DNA of 64,000 bases, taken from contig JAGAJN010000022.1 in the NCBI GenBank assembly GCA_017828975.1, positions 53,554 through 117,553 of the forward strand, read 5' to 3'. The position numbers and the translations under genes are program-made. The stretch is from Oscillospiraceae bacterium. GTDB taxonomy: Bacteria; Bacillota; Clostridia; Oscillospirales; Ruminococcaceae. This document shows, piece after piece, positions 50,668-59,868 of the stretch. A model generated the notes under the pieces. The model searched no databases, was not told the DNA's origin, and saw nothing but the letters and a program-made list of their open reading frames with translations. Each line of letters starts with the position of its first letter. Within the stretch, counting starts at the first letter, position 1.

Positions 50668-51653
50668 GCTTCCACCACTTCCTTGTTGTATATCCTTCGG
50701 ATAATGCTTTCAATTTCGGGCTCGGAAATATTGATGTCACGGACACTGTAATTGCTTAAAAGGTGATTCATAAGCTCGTTTATATGTACGTCCCTGCTTT
50801 CAAAAACAAAGCGTTTTTTATTGTTTTCAAGCTCGATAATGTCAACCTTATCAATAGATGAAATATCCTCCATACAGCCAAATTCAACATCAAGCTGGCG
50901 TGAGGTGCCGTATTTTTCACGAATGCCCGAAAGTGTGCCGTCATAGACCTTTGAACCCTCGTCAATGATTATCAGCCGTTTGCAGGTCTTTTCGATGTCC
51001 TGCATATCGTGAGTGGTGAATATCATCGTCACATTATCCTGCTCGTTCAGCTCACGAATAAAGCTGCGGATAGTTTCCTTTCCCACAACGTCCACACCGA
51101 TAGTCGGCTCGTCAAAAAACACTATTTCGGGGGAATGGATAAGCGCTGCGACAATATCCGCCCGCATCTTCTGACCCAGGGAAAGCTGACGGACAGGCTG
51201 CTCAATAAAACCGCTCATATCAAGCATTTCGGTGAAGCGGCTCAGATTTTTCTTGTAAACATCATCGGGCACGCTGTAAATAGCTTTCATCAGCTCAAAG
51301 CTGTCGATAACGGGCAGGTCCCATTGAAGCTGGGATTTCTGCCCGAAAACAACGCCTATCCTGCCCACATAGCTTTTGCGCTGCTTGTAGGGGATATATC
51401 CGCCCACATTTATCTCGCCGCTGTCGGGATAGAGGATGCCCGAAAGCATTTTTATTGTAGTGGATTTTCCCGCGCCGTTAGGTCCGATAAAGCCCACCAT
51501 TTCGCCCTTTTCAATGTTAAATCCGATATTTTTTACAGCCTCTTTTTTCTCAAATTTCGGCACAAAAAGATTTGCAAGCATACCGGGAACACCGCTGCGG
51601 CGCTTGCTTATCTTAAAGGTCTTGCTGACGTTTTTGACTTCAATAAAGCTCAT
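50664..51653 (-). CDS. ABC transporter ATPase, canonical
   Basis: A 329-residue ATPase: Walker A GPNGAGKST at about residue 59, Q-loop VFGQKSQ, signature LSLGQKMRAD, Walker B EIVFFDEPT and switch TTHD. A ~95-residue C-terminal extension is present, as in NatA/DrrA-like exporters. It overlaps the other ATPase gene by 14 bases and the permease gene by four, so the whole set is tightly coupled. Confidence 0.93.
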   Translation of the reverse strand: MSFIEVKNVSKTFKISKRRSGVPGMLANLFVPKFEKKEAVKNIGFNIEKGEMVGFIGPNGAGKSTTIKMLSGILYPDSGEINVGGYIPYKQRKSYVGRIGVVFGQKSQLQWDLPVIDSFELMKAIYSVPDDVYKKNLSRFTEMLDMSGFIEQPVRQLSLGQKMRADIVAALIHSPEIVFFDEPTIGVDVVGKETIRSFIRELNEQDNVTMIFTTHDMQDIEKTCKRLIIIDEGSKVYDGTLSGIREKYGTSRQLDVEFGCMEDISSIDKVDIIELENNKKRFVFESRDVHINELMNHLLSNYSVRDINISEPEIESIIRRIYNKEVVEA

Positions 51654-52545
51654 AATATCCCCCTTTTTTCAGCTGTGAAATTATGCTTTCAAGGCTCGGC
51701 TTTCTTATGCTGACTTCGGAAACCGATGTCTGACGTAAAATCAGCTTTAAAATTTCCGCCGAGGTTATGTGGTTGGAGTTATATGATAAAGTGAGAATAT
51801 CGCCTTGTACGAAATATTTTTTCAGCGGCAGGTCCTCGAAATCGGGAATGTTTCCGCAGATTTTTACCCTCATAACATCAATGGGAGCATAGCGGCTTCT
51901 GAGGTTATCCTCGCTGCCGTAAAAGACTAGCTTTCCGCCGTCAAGGAGTGCAATTCTGCCGCACATTTTTGACACTCCCGACATATCGTGAGAGGTCATA
52001 AGCACGGTCATCCCGTTTTTGCAGCGTTCGGTAAGTATTTCGCACAACACAGACTTGCCGTTTTCGTCAAGTCCCACATTAGGCTCATCAAGGAGCAATA
52101 GCTTCGGCTCATAAATAAGTGCCGCACCAAGCTCCGCACGCATACGCTGTCCTAAGGAAAGATTTTTCACGGACTGACTTTCGTATTTCCCGAAATCAAG
52201 CTGCTCGGACAATTTCTCATACCGCTTGTGAAACTCCGTTTTTTCAATACCGTACATATTCCGAATAAGCTCAAAGCCTTGTGAAACCGTATCATCATGG
52301 CAAAGAAGAGGTACTCCCGCAATGAATGTGCTGATGTTATTTTTGTAAAGCTTACGGTTTAAAACAGGGTTCTTATCAAGGGTATAAACTCTGCCGCTTT
52401 CGGGCGCAAGGAGTCCGCAGGAAAGCTTTATCATCGTGGTCTTGCCTGCCCCCGACGCTCCTATCAGCCCCACAATTTCACCCTTGGGAATATGTATGGA
52501 AACATTATTCAGCGCATACTTGCTCACATTTTCAAAATTTATCAT
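51640..52545 (-). CDS. ABC transporter ATPase, second of the pair
   Basis: A 301-residue ATPase: Walker A GASGAGKTT, signature LSLGQRMRAE, Walker B KLLLLDEPN and TSHD. It is related to the next ATPase and shares the C-terminal extension (SAEILKLILRQTSVSEVSIRKP). Two ATPases with two permeases suggest a heterodimeric exporter, or two exporters made together. ATG 52545 follows GGAGGG by 5-6 bases. Confidence 0.9.
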   Translation of the reverse strand: MINFENVSKYALNNVSIHIPKGEIVGLIGASGAGKTTMIKLSCGLLAPESGRVYTLDKNPVLNRKLYKNNISTFIAGVPLLCHDDTVSQGFELIRNMYGIEKTEFHKRYEKLSEQLDFGKYESQSVKNLSLGQRMRAELGAALIYEPKLLLLDEPNVGLDENGKSVLCEILTERCKNGMTVLMTSHDMSGVSKMCGRIALLDGGKLVFYGSEDNLRSRYAPIDVMRVKICGNIPDFEDLPLKKYFVQGDILTLSYNSNHITSAEILKLILRQTSVSEVSIRKPSLESIISQLKKGGYYELY

Positions 52546-52611
52546 AAACCCTCCATAAGAAAAGTATATCCCCTGCAAAAAGCATTTGCAAGGGATTGGG
52601 ACAAATGACAT

Positions 52612-53334
52612 TCACACAGGGATAAACGCACAGGCGCAGAAGCAGCCGTCCTCTTCATAGAAATCGCACATACCGCCGTATTTTTCGGTTATCGCTCTGA
52701 TCTGCGGGATACCCATGCCGTGACTTGCGCTGTCGGATTTGGTCGTGGATAATCCCGGATTTTCTTTGAGAACGGAAAAACTTATCTTGTTCTTTACAAG
52801 TATTGTTTCATATCCTCTGCGCTGTGAAATTACAACGGATATTTCGGGAGAATTTTGATTTGCACAGGCTTCTATCGCATTGTCGAGAATATTTGAAAGC
52901 AGTGCGGAAAAATCAAGGCTTTCCATTTGCTTAAAGGACAGATTTTCAATTCCAGCCTTGACGGAAATGCCCTTTTCACGAGCCATGTTCAGCTTTTCGT
53001 TAAGGATATGATTTAACAGGGAATTGCCAGTTTCGATATAGCTGTGAACGGCGTTGAGCTTGTCCAGAATTTCCGACGTATATGCCTTTGCGGAATCATA
53101 ATCGCCGCCGTTAAGATAAGAAGCTATCACCATAAGATGATTTTTCATATCGTGCTTTATTCGGCGGACATTTTCATGAAGAGTGCGAATTTCATCGTCC
53201 TGCTTTTGTATATTTTCGGCGGTGGATCTTAAATCCGCAAGCTCATATTCAAGCTCCGATTTTTCGCTTAACAGCCTGCTGTATTTTTCGTCAAGAGCAT
53301 TGTATTCCAGCTCCGGAGCCTTGTACTTTTTCAT
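52612..53334 (-). CDS. Sensor histidine kinase, GHKL (AgrC-like) without membrane part
   Basis: A 240-residue kinase. A coiled-coil occupies residues 1-50, then the dimerisation motif RRIKHDMKNHLMVI with phospho-accepting His. The GHKL ATPase follows, with the N-box LLSNILDNAIEAC and the G-box SHGMGIPQIRAI. No membrane helix is present, so it is a cytoplasmic sensor or takes its signal from a partner such as the exporter. It overlaps the response regulator gene by four bases. Confidence 0.9.
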   Translation of the reverse strand: MKKYKAPELEYNALDEKYSRLLSEKSELEYELADLRSTAENIQKQDDEIRTLHENVRRIKHDMKNHLMVIASYLNGGDYDSAKAYTSEILDKLNAVHSYIETGNSLLNHILNEKLNMAREKGISVKAGIENLSFKQMESLDFSALLSNILDNAIEACANQNSPEISVVISQRRGYETILVKNKISFSVLKENPGLSTTKSDSASHGMGIPQIRAITEKYGGMCDFYEEDGCFCACAFIPV

Positions 53335-54020
53335 TTTAACATATACCTCATAAGCTGTTTTTTAGCCGCTTCGGAATAGCTTCTGCCGATAGGTATTCTT
53401 GTTCCGTTTACAAGCTCCGCTTCATCGGAGGTGAGCATTTTTACTGCCGCCTGATTTACAAGAAAGCCTTTATGTATGCGTACAAATCCGCTGTCCGACA
53501 GGGTATTTTCAATAGCTGAAAGTGTGTCACGGAAACGGTATTCCTTGTCTTTGGAAAACAGCTTCAAATAATTTCCTTCCGATTCAAAATATAATATTTC
53601 ATCAAGCTGCAATTTGATGTCAGCACTCGCAGTATGAAAACAAAAATGCTTCTCACAGCTTTTAAGCTCGATCACACAGTCTGCAAGTATTCGGGGCAGC
53701 TCCTTATCCATATAGCCTTTTCTGACAAATCCGAAGGGGTGGAATTGCAGGCTGTCATAAACAAGCTCGTCGTGGCTTGTTACAAATGCAAGAAGGGGTT
53801 TATTGGCAAGTGCGGTAAGATGTGAAGCAATATCCAGTCCGCTAATTTCCGGCATATCAATATCAAGCAGGAGTATGTCACAGCTATTTTCGCAAATTGA
53901 TTTAAGAAGAGCGGTTCCGTTTGTAAATTCGGAAACAGCCGCTTCGGGAAGCACTGAACTTACTTTTGCCGAAATGTCCGACAAAATTTTCGGCTCGTCA
54001 TCGCAGATAAATATTTTCAT
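53331..54020 (-). CDS. LytTR-type response regulator
   Basis: A 229-residue regulator. The receiver domain shows acidic residues IFICDDEPK, the phosphorylation site Asp in LLLDIDMPEISG, and Lys in GFVRKGYM. The LytTR DNA-binding domain (about residues 135-229) has ILYFESEGNYLKLF and GFVRIHKGFLVN. It heads the operon and presumably regulates it. Such AgrA/LytTR systems often respond to peptides or bacteriocins, which fits an exporter target. No clear promoter or paired LytTR sites were identified upstream. Confidence 0.93.
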   Translation of the reverse strand: MKIFICDDEPKILSDISAKVSSVLPEAAVSEFTNGTALLKSICENSCDILLLDIDMPEISGLDIASHLTALANKPLLAFVTSHDELVYDSLQFHPFGFVRKGYMDKELPRILADCVIELKSCEKHFCFHTASADIKLQLDEILYFESEGNYLKLFSKDKEYRFRDTLSAIENTLSDSGFVRIHKGFLVNQAAVKMLTSDEAELVNGTRIPIGRSYSEAAKKQLMRYMLK

Positions 54021-54092
54021 AGCTTATATTTTCCTTTGCAGTATTTTCTTGATTTCCGCAAGAGAAGGTTGATTTGTCAGTATTCCTCATAA

Positions 54093-54126
54093 AAGTTTAG
54101 ACAAAAAACGCAAGCTCTTTTGTCCA
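54093..54126. repeat. Solo hairpin resembling the core of the palindromic elements
   Basis: GACAAAA...TTTTGTC pair around AACGCAAGCTC. The size of the loop and the CGCAAG word recall the elements, but the outer arms are missing. A relation is possible, not shown. Confidence 0.3.
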
Positions 54127-54178
54127 ATTAATAATAGGAAATTATTTTAAACTGTCCCTTTTAACGGACACATAAACA

Positions 54179-54202
54179 TTCCCCCGAAGCGTTTTCGGGG
54201 GA
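54179..54202 (-). terminator. Terminator of the cyclase-isomerase operon
   Basis: TTCCCCCGAA and TTCGGGGGAA pair just after the stop codon at 54209 (minus strand), with TGTTTATG following. Confidence 0.75.
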
Positions 54203-54208
54203 ATATTT

Positions 54209-54985
54209 TCATATCATGCCGAGTTCCTTAAGAAATTCAGAGGAACGCTGTTGTCTTTCGAGAGAAGAAGTTTCAATGAGCACTGAATTTGCCCCGGAAA
54301 GCTTCTTTTCAAAGCTGTCCTTGAAATGCTTCCAGTCCAGCTTACCTTCGCCGACTGCAAGGTGAAGGTCGTTTTTCAGGTCGTTGTCGTTAATGTGCAT
54401 ATGCTTCACATAAGGCGCAAGGGAGTTGACCCATTCATCAATATCCGAGCCGAAAATAACGGCGTGGGCATAATCGAAGCATACGCCGAAATTGCTCACA
54501 TCTGCCATTCTGCTTGCCAGAAGCGAAAGCAGGCGGGGGGAGTCGTCAAACATATTTTCCATGTAGACCCGGACATCGGGATATTCGGAAAGTATCCTCC
54601 GCCAGAACTCCTCATTTCGGTCAAGCCAGTTGTTCAGATAAAACTTGGTGGTAATATCGGGGGTGTGGTTGGTGTGGAAAACGACGCCCTTGACCTCCAG
54701 CCGTCTTGCAATGTCAAGGCTTTGTCTGATGCGCATTTCGGAGATCTTACGTATTTCCCTGTCATCGCTGAAAATCAGCACATCGAAAAATGCTCCGTGC
54801 ATGGTGCAGTATTCGGGCAGACCGCATGCTTTGTATTTCCCGATAATCTCATCTGTGCGTCTTTTATCGTCCAGAACATCGGGGAAGAAAAAGTCGTTGA
54901 ATTCAAAGCCAAAGCCGTATTTCTCCGCAAGCTTTAAACTTTCATCTATATTGTTTATCTGCGGGATTATAAGAAATTTACTCAT
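54209..54985 (-). CDS. Sugar phosphate isomerase/epimerase-like TIM barrel
   Basis: A 258-residue AP-endonuclease-2-family TIM barrel. Metal-binding residues appear in order: TMHGAFF, VVFHTNH, VYMENMFDD, GVCFDYAHAV, HMHINDND and VLIETSS. The substrate is unknown (a sugar or inositol derivative is usual). ATG 54985 follows AAAAGGAG. Its start overlaps the end of the cyclase gene by eight bases, so the two are coupled. Confidence 0.88.
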   Translation of the reverse strand: MSKFLIIPQINNIDESLKLAEKYGFGFEFNDFFFPDVLDDKRRTDEIIGKYKACGLPEYCTMHGAFFDVLIFSDDREIRKISEMRIRQSLDIARRLEVKGVVFHTNHTPDITTKFYLNNWLDRNEEFWRRILSEYPDVRVYMENMFDDSPRLLSLLASRMADVSNFGVCFDYAHAVIFGSDIDEWVNSLAPYVKHMHINDNDLKNDLHLAVGEGKLDWKHFKDSFEKKLSGANSVLIETSSLERQQRSSEFLKELGMI

Positions 54986-56795
54986 GTTCAGGCTCCTTTT
55001 CATTGCTTTCTTCCTCGTATTCTTTAAGGGCTGTCAGGGAATAAACGAAAACTCCCTTTGACTTGCCTTTAAGAGGTATCTCGCCGATGGGTTCAACGGA
55101 AACTCTGTCCTTTACCTGCTCATAGACATATTCGCTGATAAGCACCTGACCTCGTTTTGCGTTTGCTTCAAGACGGGCGGCGGTGTTTACCGTGTCGCCG
55201 ATAGCTGTGTAGTCCATTCGGAAGTCGCAGCCGATATTTCCCACGACAGCGGGACCGCAGTTGACGCCTACGCCGAAGCTTACGGATTTCCCGTATTTTT
55301 CGAGGAATTTGCTTTCTATTGCATTTCCGCCGCTGACAATATCCCATGCCGTCCGAACGGCTCTGTAAATATAGTCGTCAAGGTCGAAGGGAGCGTTGAA
55401 AACCGCCATTGTGGCATCTCCGATAAACTTGTCGAGAGTGCCGCCGTTTTTGAAAATGGAGTTTGTGGTGAGATTAAGGTAGCTGTTGAGAATGTCAACG
55501 ACCTGTTCAGGCTCAAGACTTTCCGACATGGGGGTGAAGCCTCGGATATCTACGAAAAGCACGGCGATATTTCTGTTTTCTCCGCCCAGCTTTATCTGAT
55601 AGCCGCCTTTTTTGGCGATCTCTTCAACGACCTGAGGAGCAACATATTTCTTGAAGGCTGTGGTGATCTTTTTCTTCTCGGCGGCTTCCTCCATGTACTT
55701 CCGTCCGAGATTTATAAGGTATGTGACAAGAGAACCGAGGGGGACGTACAGTGCGGGGATTATCAGTCCCGCAGAATATATTCCGATACCTGCGGCAAAC
55801 CAGCCGATAACTGCCGCAAAGACAACGGGTGTCGAAAATCTGAACCTGACCTTTCGGGAGAATACATACATAAAGCCTGCGATGACTGCCGCTATAAGAG
55901 AGGTGAACGTTCTGTCCGCATAAACGGGATATTTTCCGTCCAGCAGTCCCTGAAGGATATTTGCGTGTATTTCCGCTCCGAACATCTGGTCAGAGCTGCA
56001 GGGGACGGAGAACTGATCCTGAAGTCCCGATGCGTATGCGCCGATGATAACTGCGCAGTCGGTGAAGATGCGGGGGTCCACCGAGCCGTCAAGGACCTTG
56101 CACAGGGAGATATGCTCGTAATCGTACGGTCTGCCTGCGTAGTCTATCTGCATGCGTCCTCGGCTGTCAAGGGCGGGAACGTTTTGCTCAATGCCCATTT
56201 TTTCGCAGTAGAGGGAATAGGTGCGTGCAGCAAGGCTTTGATGTGTCTGTCCCTCATAGTCCACGGACATATAGGCTGTGCGGACAATACCGTCATCGTC
56301 GGGGACGGCGTTTACAAAGCCCGTAGATACGCAGTCCTCAATGATAGGCTGCTCGATGGAGCCTATATTATAGTAGTCAATGTAGGGGTCGCCGTTTTCG
56401 TTGGTCTTGTAAGCGGCTGAGTAGTTGATGTATGAGCCGGAAACTACCCGTCCGCTGTTAAGGCATGCCTGTCGGAGCGTTTCGTCCCCTTCGCTGTCCA
56501 TATCTCCGAATACCATAATATCCATGGTGATAACAGCGGGATAGTCACCGAGCTTGTTGATAACGTCGGCGTATACGCTTCTTGACCATGTGCCGAAGGG
56601 ACCTATTTCCCTGAGCGTTTCGTCGTCGATAGCGATAATTTTAATTTTGTTGTTTATTCCTCTGGGCTGACGGTAAAGCTTATCCCGAATAAGATTGTCA
56701 AAGGAATAAAATACATCAAAAAAGCTTAACAGAAAAGTGACAATAAATACAATAGCAGTGCCGATAACTGAAGCGGCTTTGAACTTTTTTTCCAT
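54978..56795 (-). CDS. CHASE2-domain class III adenylate/guanylate cyclase
   Basis: A 605-residue membrane sensor-cyclase. One N-terminal helix is followed by an extracytoplasmic CHASE2 domain (about residues 40-290: IKIIAIDDETLREIGPFGTW, AVITMDIMVFGD). Three further helices follow (about 300-375), then the cyclase domain (about 410-590). Metal-binding Asp residues are in AVLFVDIRGFTPM and FIGDATMAVF. The Lys of LDKFIGD and the YTAIGDTVNTAARLE motif favour ATP as substrate. cAMP signalling is uncommon in this bacterial group, so the product is worth testing. Confidence 0.92.
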   Translation of the reverse strand: MEKKFKAASVIGTAIVFIVTFLLSFFDVFYSFDNLIRDKLYRQPRGINNKIKIIAIDDETLREIGPFGTWSRSVYADVINKLGDYPAVITMDIMVFGDMDSEGDETLRQACLNSGRVVSGSYINYSAAYKTNENGDPYIDYYNIGSIEQPIIEDCVSTGFVNAVPDDDGIVRTAYMSVDYEGQTHQSLAARTYSLYCEKMGIEQNVPALDSRGRMQIDYAGRPYDYEHISLCKVLDGSVDPRIFTDCAVIIGAYASGLQDQFSVPCSSDQMFGAEIHANILQGLLDGKYPVYADRTFTSLIAAVIAGFMYVFSRKVRFRFSTPVVFAAVIGWFAAGIGIYSAGLIIPALYVPLGSLVTYLINLGRKYMEEAAEKKKITTAFKKYVAPQVVEEIAKKGGYQIKLGGENRNIAVLFVDIRGFTPMSESLEPEQVVDILNSYLNLTTNSIFKNGGTLDKFIGDATMAVFNAPFDLDDYIYRAVRTAWDIVSGGNAIESKFLEKYGKSVSFGVGVNCGPAVVGNIGCDFRMDYTAIGDTVNTAARLEANAKRGQVLISEYVYEQVKDRVSVEPIGEIPLKGKSKGVFVYSLTALKEYEEESNEKEPEHE

Positions 56796-56858
56796 TTTAC
56801 AGCCCCCGATTAGTATAGATATTACAACTTTAATATCGTTTTTTATTGCTTTTATAGT

Positions 56859-56887
56859 ATTATAACATAAACTAACGCATTTGTCAC
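56859..56887 (-). promoter_or_regulatory. Promoter of the cyclase gene
   Basis: On the minus strand GTGACA (56887-56882), 17 bases, TATAAT (56864-56859). Confidence 0.65.
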
Positions 56888-56926
56888 TATAATTTTGTAA
56901 TAAAAAAATATTTTTTTATTTTTCTA

Positions 56927-56955
56927 TTTACAAATGCCAATGTTTATGGTATAAT
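56927..56955 (+). promoter_or_regulatory. Promoter of the GGDEF-pilT operon
   Basis: TTTACA (56927-56932), 17 bases, TATAAT (56950-56955) with an extended TGG. It diverges from the cyclase promoter. Confidence 0.75.
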
Positions 56956-57000
56956 TTAAGAAAATACTTTTCGTCTTTTGGAGAAAGGAATGTTGCATAG

Positions 57001-58038
57001 ATGAACGGAAGCAATTGTTCGGTTTCGTCCGATGCTCTGCTTGAGCATATTTTTACCATTACACAGGACCTTTATAGGGAAATGTCCAAGGGCGACAATG
57101 ATGCTGAAAATGACCATAATCAAATATACAGACTGCTTACCGATCTGGGTAGGATACTTGTAAACGCCGACAGAGCCAGCTTCTGGAAATGGGACAAGCG
57201 CAACCGCTCCCTGTGGACTACCGCCGCTGTCGGAGCAGGCAGGATAACCATTCCCGAGGGAACCGGTCTTGTGGGCAAGGCTCTTGCCGAAAAGCACGCT
57301 ATCGTCACAAATGACCCCTACAACGATCCCAACTTTAATTCCGATGTTGATAAAAAGACGGGGTATGTTACCAAGTCTATCCTCGTTATGCCTATCTGTG
57401 ACTGCAAGGGCGAATTTATCGGAGCATATCAGGCTATCAACAAGCTGGATGGAAACGGCTTCGACCTGGAAGAGGACGTAAGGCGTCTGTCCCTTGCCGC
57501 ATTTATCTGCGGTATCACCCTTGAGTCGGACAGCTTCCTTGACGATTCCCGACATGACAAGCTGACCGAGCTGAAAAACAGAATGGGCTTTTACAGCGAC
57601 TACGAAAAGATCTACGAGAAGATGCTGCTTGATACCGAAAATTGCCACAGCGTATCTCTCTTTATCTGCGATATCGACTTCTTCAAGAAGGTGAACGATA
57701 CATATGGACATAATGCGGGAGATGCCGTGTTAAAGCATGTTGCCGATAATTTCCGCAGAAATTCCAGAGCTTGCGACGGCGTTTACAGATGGGGCGGAGA
57801 GGAATTCATTGTTGTTCTTCCCGATTCCACTGCCGAGCAGGCTGCCGAGGCTGCCGAACGTCTGAGATGCTGCATAATGGATTCGGTATGCCATTTCGAG
57901 GATCTTGATATCAAGGTGACAATGAGCTTCGGCGTTACTTCTCTCGACCCTGTGATGTCTGCTGAGGACAATATAAAGGTTGCCGACGAAAAGCTTTACA
58001 AAGCTAAGGAAAGCGGCAGAAACAGAGTTATCATATAA
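57001..58038 (+). CDS. GAF-GGDEF diguanylate cyclase
   Basis: A 345-residue cytoplasmic protein with a GAF domain (about residues 35-180, DRASFWKWDKRNRSLWTTAA) and a GGDEF domain (about 190-345). The active site is intact as RWGGEEFIVV, and five residues before GGEEF is RACD, an RxxD product-inhibition site. It should make cyclic di-GMP from GTP, controlled by the GAF ligand. The start ATG 57001 follows AAAGGAA. It heads an operon with the CobU-like and PilT genes. Confidence 0.93.
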   Translation: MNGSNCSVSSDALLEHIFTITQDLYREMSKGDNDAENDHNQIYRLLTDLGRILVNADRASFWKWDKRNRSLWTTAAVGAGRITIPEGTGLVGKALAEKHAIVTNDPYNDPNFNSDVDKKTGYVTKSILVMPICDCKGEFIGAYQAINKLDGNGFDLEEDVRRLSLAAFICGITLESDSFLDDSRHDKLTELKNRMGFYSDYEKIYEKMLLDTENCHSVSLFICDIDFFKKVNDTYGHNAGDAVLKHVADNFRRNSRACDGVYRWGGEEFIVVLPDSTAEQAAEAAERLRCCIMDSVCHFEDLDIKVTMSFGVTSLDPVMSAEDNIKVADEKLYKAKESGRNRVII

Positions 58039-58065
58039 TAATCAACCGAAAGGAATGATATTCAA

Positions 58066-58611
58066 ATGTCAAAGACTATTCTTATTACGGGAGGAGCCGC
58101 AAGCGGTAAATCAAGATGGGCAGTTTCCTATCTTGCAGCCTGTGACTATGTTCTGTACCTTCGCACCGCCGATGCGGTCGATGCGGACACTATGAATCGT
58201 ATCGAGTACAGCAACAAGCAGAATTACGTTGAATGGGACATAAGGACGGGCATTACGGAAAATCCCGCAGAGCAGATCACAGACCACAAGTTTGTTATCT
58301 TCGATAATCTGGCGGCATACACTTCTTTGGTGATCTCGCAGATGTGTCCCGATGTTTCCAAGATAGACGAGCCTACAAAGAAGGCTATCGAGAAAAAGGT
58401 CATCAGCGATGTTACCGAAATGTACGACAAGATAATGGTAATTGACGGAAATATGATAACCATCACCCTTGAAACGGGATTTTCCGTTACCCCCGAGGAC
58501 AGGACACAGGCAGTGTTCAGAGAGATACTCGGAAACGTTAATCAGCGTATCGCCAATATGTCCAACGAGGTTTACCTGTCCGCCAGCGGAATACAGTTCC
58601 AGATAAAGTAA
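58066..58611 (+). CDS. CobU-like P-loop protein without the catalytic histidine
   Basis: A 181-residue relative of CobU (adenosylcobinamide kinase/guanylyltransferase). The P-loop is TGGAASGKSRWA, and the end matches CobU well (ETGFSVTPEDRTQAVFREIL, GNVNQRIA). In the CobU consensus a RIxxHRxxR stretch carries the histidine that is guanylylated; here the equivalent is RIEYSNKQNYVEW without His. Cobalamin synthesis genes are absent. Placed between a diguanylate cyclase and pilT, it may be a GTP-binding regulator rather than a B12 enzyme. Confidence 0.7.
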   Translation: MSKTILITGGAASGKSRWAVSYLAACDYVLYLRTADAVDADTMNRIEYSNKQNYVEWDIRTGITENPAEQITDHKFVIFDNLAAYTSLVISQMCPDVSKIDEPTKKAIEKKVISDVTEMYDKIMVIDGNMITITLETGFSVTPEDRTQAVFREILGNVNQRIANMSNEVYLSASGIQFQIK

Positions 58612-58629
58612 GAGAGAGGAGCAAAAAAT

Positions 58630-59691
58630 ATGACCTTTGAAGAATTTATTCTGGAAGCCCGTGAAATGGGCGCTTCCGATATACATCTGACCGTCGGCGC
58701 ACCTACCGTTGCACGTATTAACGGCGAGCTTTGCAAGTTCAAGGATCTGTCCGACACGGTGGTAAACAGAACTATCCTTGCAATACTCAACGCCGAGCAG
58801 GAGCAGCAGCTCACCAAGGGCAATGACATCGACTTCTGTTTCCAGCTGGAAAACGGTGCAAGACAGCGTGTCAACGTGTTCAGACAGAGCGGCCGCCTTG
58901 CCTGCTGTATCAGACTTCTGAACGATAATATTCCCACTTTGGAATCGCTGAAAATGCCTTCTGTTCTGTCGGAGCTGGCTGAAAGGAAGAGGGGACTTAT
59001 CCTTGTAACAGGTCCTACCGGTTCGGGTAAATCCACCACTCTGTCCGCTATGGTCGACCACATCAACAGAACTCGTGCGTGCCATATCATCACCATTGAG
59101 GACCCTATCGAGTATAAGTATGTTCAGGACAAGGCTACCATTCATCAGCGTGAGGTCGGAAAGGACGTTACCTCCTTCAGCTACGCCCTGAGAAGCGCAC
59201 TGAGAGAGGACCCCGATGTTATCCTCGTCGGTGAGATGCGTGACTATGAAACTATTTCCCTGGCAATGACCGCCGCCGAAACAGGACATCTGGTGCTTGC
59301 TACACTGCATACCTCGGGTGCTGCGGAAACCATCGACAGAATCATCGATGCTTGTCCTCCTCACGCGCAGGATCAGGTAAGAGCTCAGCTTGCAAATATG
59401 TTCCAGGGCGTTGTTTCCCAGCTGCTTCTTCCCACAGCGGACAAGAAGAGCCGTGTTGCCGCTCTTGAAATACTCACGGGAACAGACGCTGTCAAGAACC
59501 TTATCAGGTCGAACAAGGTTCCTCAGATGGAATCCGTTATGCAGACAGGCTCCCGTCAGGGAATGTGTTCTCTGCAGGACAGCCTTGTTAGGTTGTACAA
59601 GAAAAACATCATCTCCTACGAAACTGCTATGGAGTATGCCACCGACAAGGCAGAGCTGGAGAAGGCTCTCCGTGCAGGCGCAGGCTTCTGA
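58630..59691 (+). CDS. pilT: PilT-type twitching motility ATPase
   Basis: A 353-residue PilT, the hexameric ATPase that retracts type IV pili. Motifs are Walker A GPTGSGKSTT, the Asp box (TIEDPIEYKY), Walker B ILVGEMRDYET, His box (GHLVLATLHT), and the N-terminal MGASDIHLTVG. It lacks a separate PilB extension gene nearby. The gene begins 18 bases after the CobU-like gene, with AGAGAGGAG before ATG. The co-located diguanylate cyclase suggests c-di-GMP control of pili. Confidence 0.93.
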   Translation: MTFEEFILEAREMGASDIHLTVGAPTVARINGELCKFKDLSDTVVNRTILAILNAEQEQQLTKGNDIDFCFQLENGARQRVNVFRQSGRLACCIRLLNDNIPTLESLKMPSVLSELAERKRGLILVTGPTGSGKSTTLSAMVDHINRTRACHIITIEDPIEYKYVQDKATIHQREVGKDVTSFSYALRSALREDPDVILVGEMRDYETISLAMTAAETGHLVLATLHTSGAAETIDRIIDACPPHAQDQVRAQLANMFQGVVSQLLLPTADKKSRVAALEILTGTDAVKNLIRSNKVPQMESVMQTGSRQGMCSLQDSLVRLYKKNIISYETAMEYATDKAELEKALRAGAGF

Positions 59692-59868
59692 TCTTTCGTG
59701 TTTTTAGCCGTCCATCAGGAAGGTGTCGGTAAAAAATATCGGCACCGAGCGGCAAACGCTGCCATTTCGCAAATCAGCCAACGAAATGACAAAGGAGTCG
59801 CCTTTATATGAGGTGCAATAAATAAGTTTTCGCAATCACGTTAATGACAAATACATTGGATAAATGAT

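Noticed and set aside
58111-59364. 417-codon open frame opposite the CobU-like and pilT genes
   Set aside because: It spans two well-supported genes on the other strand, has no family features and no ribosome site.
59803-59825. Tiny ORF with a ribosome-like site after pilT
   Set aside because: It would code five residues only (ATG at about 59808, TAA stop); no support for a function.
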